Shown: positions 59,961-64,000 of the stretch, one piece after another
Layout: the number at the start of each line of letters is the position of its first letter
How positions within the stretch are numbered: the first letter of the stretch is position 1
From: Iningainema tapete BLCC-T55
GTDB taxonomy: Bacteria > Cyanobacteriota > Cyanobacteriia > Cyanobacteriales > Nostocaceae
Reading direction: 5' to 3'
DNA length: 64,000 nt
Assembly (NCBI RefSeq): GCF_014698965.1
Contig: NZ_JACXAE010000029.1
Coordinates: forward strand, 62,001 to 126,000
Translations under genes and position numbers: made by a program
The notes under the pieces: generated by a model
What the model was told of the DNA's origin: nothing
Databases searched by the model: none
What the model saw: the letters and a program-made list of their open reading frames with translations, nothing else

Positions 59961-60917
59961 ATGAATATTGTTCCTAAAGTAAGCGTTTGCATTCCCACTT
60001 ATAATCGTGCTAATCTGCTGCCTTTCGCGATTGAAAGCGTACAGAAGCAAACTTATCAAGATTTTGAAATTATAGTTTGTGATGACGGTTCTCAGGACAG
60101 TACACCTGAATTGATGTCACAGCTAACAGACAATCGGATCAAATATATCCGTCATGGGCAAAATATTGGTAAAAGCAACAATATGCGCTCTGGCTTTGAT
60201 GCGGCTATGGGCGAGTATTTTATTAAGTTTGATGATGACGATCGCCTGACTCCAGAGTTTCTCGCCCGAACGGTAGCCATCCTTGAGCAAAATTCTAGCA
60301 TTGATTTTGTTGGCACAGATCACTGGGTAATAGATATTAATAATGTACGCGATCGCGAAGCAACTCAAAGAAACTCTCAGCGCTGGGGAAGAACAAATCT
60401 ACCTGTAGGTATTGTCGAAAATTTATTAGAAGTAGTCTTTGTTAACCAAAGCTTTCAAATCGGAGCTACATTATTTCGTCGGCAAACCCTAAAAGAGTTA
60501 GGATTCATGCAGCCCAACTGGCAAAATTGTGAAGACAACGACTTATTTATCCGCCTAGCGTCTTCCGGGAAAAAAGGCTATTACATCCCAGAATTATTGA
60601 TGGAATATCGCTTTCATACCCAACAGCAAGAAATTAATCGGGCAATTCGTTATTTGTATGATAAAATGCGCTACTTGCAAAATTATAAATTTGACTCAGA
60701 AAAGCTAGAAAAAATTAGGTTACAGCGTCTTACAGAAACACAGTTATTGTTAGGATTGAGGTTAATTGAAACAGGAGAAACGCAAAAAGGCAGAGAATTA
60801 GTTTTGGCAGGAAAGTCTTGTTCGCCTACCAAAGCATGGACAGGTTTAGGATTATCAATTTTACCTGTAAGCTGGCGGGGTAAAGCCTTTGACTTAGTGC
60901 GCCGAATTAGGGGGTAA
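59961..60917 (+). CDS. Family 2 glycosyltransferase
   Basis: The 318-residue protein opens VPKVSVCIPTYNRANLLPFA and has ESVQKQTYQDFEIIVCDDGS and a metal-binding KFDDDDRLTP (DXD), followed by the WQNCEDNDLFIRLA acceptor motif (ED). GT-A fold, no membrane span. With the gene before it and the divergent GT4 gene it forms a small surface-glycan block. Confidence 0.92.
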   Translation: MNIVPKVSVCIPTYNRANLLPFAIESVQKQTYQDFEIIVCDDGSQDSTPELMSQLTDNRIKYIRHGQNIGKSNNMRSGFDAAMGEYFIKFDDDDRLTPEFLARTVAILEQNSSIDFVGTDHWVIDINNVRDREATQRNSQRWGRTNLPVGIVENLLEVVFVNQSFQIGATLFRRQTLKELGFMQPNWQNCEDNDLFIRLASSGKKGYYIPELLMEYRFHTQQQEINRAIRYLYDKMRYLQNYKFDSEKLEKIRLQRLTETQLLLGLRLIETGETQKGRELVLAGKSCSPTKAWTGLGLSILPVSWRGKAFDLVRRIRG

Positions 60918-60936
60918 ATCGTAGGGGCGATTGCTG

Positions 60937-61129
60937 GTTCCTACGCTCTGCGTGGGAACCCATTCTTGGAGGCTCAGCCTCCAGAACTACACTAGAGGCA
61001 GAGCCTCTCTAACTGCATTCCCAGGCTCCAGCCTGGGAACGAGAGATAGGCGCTTGTTTTGGGGTTTCCATTACTCGTTCCTACGCTCTGCGTGGGAACC
61101 CATTCTTGGAGGCTCAGCCTCCAGAACTA
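60937..61129. repeat. Mosaic repeat with a perfect 53-bp direct repeat
   Basis: A 53-bp unit (GTTCCTACGCTCTGCGTGGG ... CCTCCAGAACTA) occurs at 60937-60989 and, without a mismatch, at 61077-61129. Between them are hairpins of the GAGGCAGAGCCTC and CCCAGGCTCCAGCCTGGG type. Related elements lie at 19190-19275. The 243-bp gap holds no gene. Confidence 0.88.
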
Positions 61130-61163
61130 TACTTTGTTATACTAAATTGTTGAGTTTTAAACT

Positions 61164-62168
61164 TTGACATTGCAGTGCATTCCCTACTCTAATTTTGTTG
61201 ACACACAACTGCAACTACCCCCCAAAAACAACAATGAACCTTTAGCGATTGATTTATTTGCTGGTTGTGGTGGGCTTGCGCTCGGTTTTGAAGCCGCTGG
61301 CTTTAAAACTATTGGTTACGAAATTTTAGAAGATGCCTGTGCAACTTATCGGCATAATTTGCATAGTTCATGTCATCAGGTAAATTTAACACCATCATCT
61401 GTTGTAGAGACGTTAAGTGCAACGTCTTTACAGAAACCAGACTTTATCATTGGTGGTCCTCCGTGTCAACCCTTTAGTGTCGGTGGGCATCAACTGGGTT
61501 TAAAAGATAGTCGTGACGGCTTCCCAACTTTTATTTCTACAGTTGAGCATTATCGTCCAAAACTGGCTTTATTTGAAAATGTGCGGGGAATGCTCTTTCG
61601 CAACAAAAAATATTTTACAGAAATTGTTTTTGCACTGCAACAACTTGGTTATATTGTCGAATGGCAAATCTTAAACGCCGCCGATTATGGAGTACCTCAA
61701 AAAAGAGAACGACTTTTTTGTGTGGCACATAAAGGCGGTTGGAAATGGCCGCAAAAAACACATTCTCAATCACCTTATACTGCGGGTGACGCTTTGGCAG
61801 AATTAGCATATTTAGCGCCACCGAACTCAAAATTTCTGACTCCTAATATGGATGAATATATTAAGAAGTACGAAATAGCATCCAAATGTATCAAGCCCAG
61901 AGATCTTCATCTGGATGCACCTTCTCGCACAGTAACTTGCCGGAATTTATGCGGAGCAACTGGCGATATGTTACGGATACGCTTGCCCGATGGACGAAGA
62001 AGAAGACTAACAGTGCGTGAAGGTGCTAGGCTGCAAAGTTTCCCCGATTGGTTTGAATTTCAGGGTTCTGAAAATAGCCAATTTAACCAGATTGGAAATG
62101 CTGTTCCTCCTCTATTAGTAAAGGTTATAGCTTATTGTGTTAAGGCTTATTTGAATAACGAGTATTAA
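61164..62168 (+). CDS. DNA (cytosine-5-)-methyltransferase, orphan
   Basis: The frame gives 334 residues from a TTG at 61164; the true start is uncertain. C5-methyltransferase motifs are in order: LAIDLFAGCGGLALGFEAAG (I), GGPPCQPFSVGG with the catalytic Cys (IV), LFENVRGM (VI), GVPQKRERLF (VIII), and QIGNAVPPLLVKVIA (X). The target-recognition region between VIII and X is short. No restriction gene is adjacent, so it is an orphan, possibly methylating a frequent site such as those in HIP1 (inference). Residues about 81-90 (VVETLSATSL) are encoded by a degenerate GTAGAGACG palindrome at 61404-61431. Confidence 0.93.
   Translation: MTLQCIPYSNFVDTQLQLPPKNNNEPLAIDLFAGCGGLALGFEAAGFKTIGYEILEDACATYRHNLHSSCHQVNLTPSSVVETLSATSLQKPDFIIGGPPCQPFSVGGHQLGLKDSRDGFPTFISTVEHYRPKLALFENVRGMLFRNKKYFTEIVFALQQLGYIVEWQILNAADYGVPQKRERLFCVAHKGGWKWPQKTHSQSPYTAGDALAELAYLAPPNSKFLTPNMDEYIKKYEIASKCIKPRDLHLDAPSRTVTCRNLCGATGDMLRIRLPDGRRRRLTVREGARLQSFPDWFEFQGSENSQFNQIGNAVPPLLVKVIAYCVKAYLNNEY
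61404..61431. repeat. Degenerate GTAGAGACG-type palindrome inside the methyltransferase gene
   Basis: GTAGAGACGTTAAGTGCAACGTCTTTAC, read V-E-T-L-S-A-T-S-L, lies between motif I and the catalytic motif IV, in a variable region. Same reading phase as the other in-gene copies. Confidence 0.75.
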
Positions 62169-62361
62169 AATCAGAAAAAATTAGTTAACCCACTCAATAG
62201 GTCAACTTGGCAGCGCTAACTTCTTATAGACAACTTATACTGTTGTTGAAGTAGCTTTAAGCATTATATTAATTCAATGGTTTTTAAGTTTACCATCTAA
62301 TTAATATAATAGTTCAAACAGTAAAATAGCTAATTAAATAATAAGTATGTTCTCTCTCAAA

Positions 62362-62553
62362 TTAATCTTGTTGAGCTAGACCTTCTTGTAACATGCCTGC
62401 AATAACCCATTCTCGGATCTTCGCACTACGATTTGGCAGAGATCTGAGAATCTGGTCGTAGGGGTCTGGTATTTGAAACGATAGAGGTTTTCTGTCCCCT
62501 ACCCCAAGACCTTGATCTTTGAATTGAGTTTTTTTGCTGCCTACTCCAGCCAT
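62362..62553 (-). CDS. Small protein, possibly a regulator
   Basis: The 63-residue protein has a strong AAAGGAGT ribosome binding site before its ATG. The C-terminal half (PDPYDQILRSLPNRSAKIREWVIAG, key run) resembles a ribbon-helix-helix or small plasmid-type helical domain, but no family is firmly recognised. It diverges from the gene at 62700 with an 18-bp palindrome between them. Confidence 0.6.
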   Translation of the reverse strand: MAGVGSKKTQFKDQGLGVGDRKPLSFQIPDPYDQILRSLPNRSAKIREWVIAGMLQEGLAQQD

Positions 62554-62594
62554 TGCCCACTCCTTTAAAAAGTTTTACCTTTAATAGCTTGACT

Positions 62595-62612
62595 ATCCAC
62601 CTATAGGTGGAT
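62595..62612. promoter_or_regulatory. Perfect 18-bp palindrome in a divergent spacer
   Basis: ATCCACCTATAGGTGGAT is fully self-complementary and lies 41 bp from one ATG and 87 bp from the other. This is a typical operator position for a small DNA-binding protein encoded by either neighbour. Confidence 0.6.
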
Positions 62613-62699
62613 TAATATATTAAAGTGATTTTAACCACCGCGAAACTTTTCTCTGGAGCACAGCGGTGGCTTGACCAAAACTCAACAAGGAATCCGATC

Positions 62700-62942
62700 A
62701 TGTCCCATTTTAGCACTAAAACCACCATTGGTGTCATAAAGCATAACGTTAAACACCTGTTAGGGGTAAAAGACACTGCGCTGGTCAAAAAGTGGGCAAT
62801 AGAGAATGGGCTGGGCAAATTGGATATGAGGAGGAAGTACTGCTGGCAGCTGGTGTTAGAAGCTGTATTTGTGGCGATACATAAGAGTCGGAGCCTGTGC
62901 GGTATGGGTCAACTTGAACAAGAGTGGGCGATCGCGGCTTAG
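62700..62942 (+). CDS. Small helical protein of unknown function
   Basis: The start is placed at the ATG at 62700 (MSHFSTKTTIGVIKHNVKHL, AAGGA upstream), giving 80 residues; the frame is open 25 codons further up but crosses the leader. It is basic and helical, with TALVKKWAIENGLGKLD and a long central helix. No domain is recognised; a DNA-binding role is possible given its size, charge and divergent neighbour. Confidence 0.55.
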   Translation: MSHFSTKTTIGVIKHNVKHLLGVKDTALVKKWAIENGLGKLDMRRKYCWQLVLEAVFVAIHKSRSLCGMGQLEQEWAIAA

Positions 62943-62946
62943 TGTG

Positions 62947-63465
62947 CTAACGCAAAATAAAATAATACACCGCATCTAAACCGAAAATATGAACTTGCTT
63001 CTCGTACCTCAAACCAGCTTTTTCCATCACTCGTCGTGATGCTGTGTTTTCAGGAAAAGCAAGTGCAATAATTTTATCTAGCTTGGCAACGTCAAATCCA
63101 AATTTAATTGCCGCTTTCGTCGCAACTGTAGCAATACCTTTTCCCCAATGCGCTTTTGCTAAAGCATAGAGAACTTCTACTTCTTTGAGTTCTTCAAGAT
63201 AACGCAAGCCACAATAGCCAATCATTGATGATAAAGAGTTATCCTCAATTGCCCAAATCCCATATCCAAACTTCTGCCAATGTTCGACGAAATAGGCAAG
63301 TGACTTTTCGGTTTGCTCTCGTGGAATCGGCTTACCGCGACTGGGCAAAAATTTCGTCACTTCTGTGTCTAACCATATTGCTGCAAGCGTATCTAAATCA
63401 GATAACTGTAACGGTTTCATTGTGAAATCAGCAAATTGAAGTGTAGCTGGGAAAAAAGTGTTCAT
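62947..63465 (-). CDS. GNAT acetyltransferase, RimJ/RimL-like
   Basis: The 172-residue protein has the GNAT pattern MKPLQLSDLDTLAAIWLD, then GYGIWAIED, IGYCGLRY, YALAKAHWGKGIATVA (acetyl-CoA loop W-G-K-G-I/A) and ENTASRRVMEKAGL. The start may be at the internal methionine before KPLQLSD. It acetylates an amino group of an unknown acceptor. It follows rtcA by 11 bp on the same strand. Confidence 0.88.
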   Translation of the reverse strand: MNTFFPATLQFADFTMKPLQLSDLDTLAAIWLDTEVTKFLPSRGKPIPREQTEKSLAYFVEHWQKFGYGIWAIEDNSLSSMIGYCGLRYLEELKEVEVLYALAKAHWGKGIATVATKAAIKFGFDVAKLDKIIALAFPENTASRRVMEKAGLRYEKQVHIFGLDAVYYFILR

Positions 63466-63476
63466 ATCGATCTGGT

Positions 63477-64000
63477 TTATTTAATAGTTTGCTTTATTAC
63501 TGGAGCGATCGCCACCTTTTTCTCCACTTCATCCACAGTTACCTGTGCTAGCTCAAATTGTTCAATTACCCAAGCGTTTGTCTTCAAGTGCCGACTAACA
63601 ACAGCTACTTGGTACTCACTTTTCTCTGAGGCTAAAGCAGCTGGTAAAAGTAACTGATCTGCTAAATGTTCATCCAATGCTGCACCAGTTGCATGAAATC
63701 TTAACATTTCCTCACAAGCTATAGACGCTACTGTTTCTGCTGCCAATCCGAGCCGCCCCAACGCACCAAACCCAGCCAAGGTATTCTCGTACTCAGCAGT
63801 GAGAAACAAACCAGCCCCTGGTGCTACACCCTTGGCTCTTAGTGGCTGTACATTAGCTTTCAATTGAGCTTCACGTAACAAATTCTCAGCACGCATCGCC
63901 ATTCTTTGCGGAATGTGGGAAGGTAATTCCGTTACTACCGCCAGCCCCCGCACACCAACCAAATCACCACGTTCAACTAAATTGATCCCACTAATACTAC
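63477..64000 (-). CDS. rtcA: RNA 3'-terminal phosphate cyclase, C-terminal part
   Basis: The frame is open to the right edge (ISGINLVERGDLVGVRGLAV ...). LPSHIPQRMAMRAENLLREA, the GAGLFLTAEYE segment and DEHLADQLLLPAALA, which includes the active-site histidine, mark RtcA. It makes 2',3'-cyclic phosphate ends on RNA from ATP. About half the protein is outside the window. Confidence 0.9.
   Translation of the reverse strand, partial: SISGINLVERGDLVGVRGLAVVTELPSHIPQRMAMRAENLLREAQLKANVQPLRAKGVAPGAGLFLTAEYENTLAGFGALGRLGLAAETVASIACEEMLRFHATGAALDEHLADQLLLPAALASEKSEYQVAVVSRHLKTNAWVIEQFELAQVTVDEVEKKVAIAPVIKQTIK

Overview
The window is a piece of a cyanobacterial chromosome, most likely from a filamentous member of the Nostocales. 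It carries the phycobilisome core genes apcE-apcA-apcB-apcC, the cyanobacterial-order ATP synthase operon with both b and b' subunits, ndhH of NDH-1, a System II cytochrome c maturation pair (ccdA, ccs1) and frequent GCGATCGC-type (HIP1) octamers. Heptamer tandem repeats and small hairpin repeats fill most gaps, as is usual in Nostoc-like genomes. I could run no database search, so the genus is not assigned.

Layout. 1-5.1 kb: the end of a TPR protein, a beta-hydroxyacid dehydrogenase, a 31-residue membrane peptide, a MidA/NDUFAF7-type methyltransferase next to ndhH (its likely substrate), and rsmH. 5.1-9.8 kb: a chemosensory-like block on the minus strand with a PAS histidine kinase, a CheR-PAS fusion, a broken second cheB and an intact cheB. 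9.9-11.3 kb: a duplicated-domain HNH-like nuclease directly behind the 3' end of the tmRNA gene. 11.5-17.7 kb: atpI-B-E-F2-F-H-A-G (minus strand). 17.8-24.8 kb: a methyltransferase, then apcE-apcA-apcB-apcC. 25-32.5 kb: a FtsW/RodA protein, a MazEF module, ccdA-ccs1, tyrA, and a pentapeptide-repeat plus DUF1517 pair. 32.5-38.3 kb: a Pmp3-type proteolipid, an eIF1/SUI1-like factor, a di-haem peroxidase, a CAP protein, an RNase D-like exonuclease and a rhodanese without its cysteine.

38.3-48.2 kb is the most intriguing part. It has a HpnK-like deacetylase, a HpnI-like glycosyltransferase coupled to a glycine-type amidinotransferase, two PEP-CTERM proteins, a radical SAM/SPASM enzyme and a UDP-glucuronate 4-epimerase operon. 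HpnI and HpnK act in succession on hopanoid headgroups to leave a free amine, so a coupled amidinotransferase suggests a guanidine-bearing hopanoid or glycolipid. This is inference.

48.2-64 kb: threonine synthase, an SLH porin, a beta-helix protein with five perfect-period 73-residue repeats, a DUF1501 protein lacking its Tat leader, a DUF1778-GNAT toxin-antitoxin pair, three glycosyltransferases, an orphan C5 DNA methyltransferase, a divergent pair of small genes around an 18-bp palindrome, a GNAT protein and the end of rtcA.

A recurring theme is a 28-29-bp palindrome (GTAGAGACG...CGTCTCTAC). It lies between many genes, also inside at least three coding regions in the same reading phase, it abuts and distorts one start, and it supplies the TAG stop of two genes.
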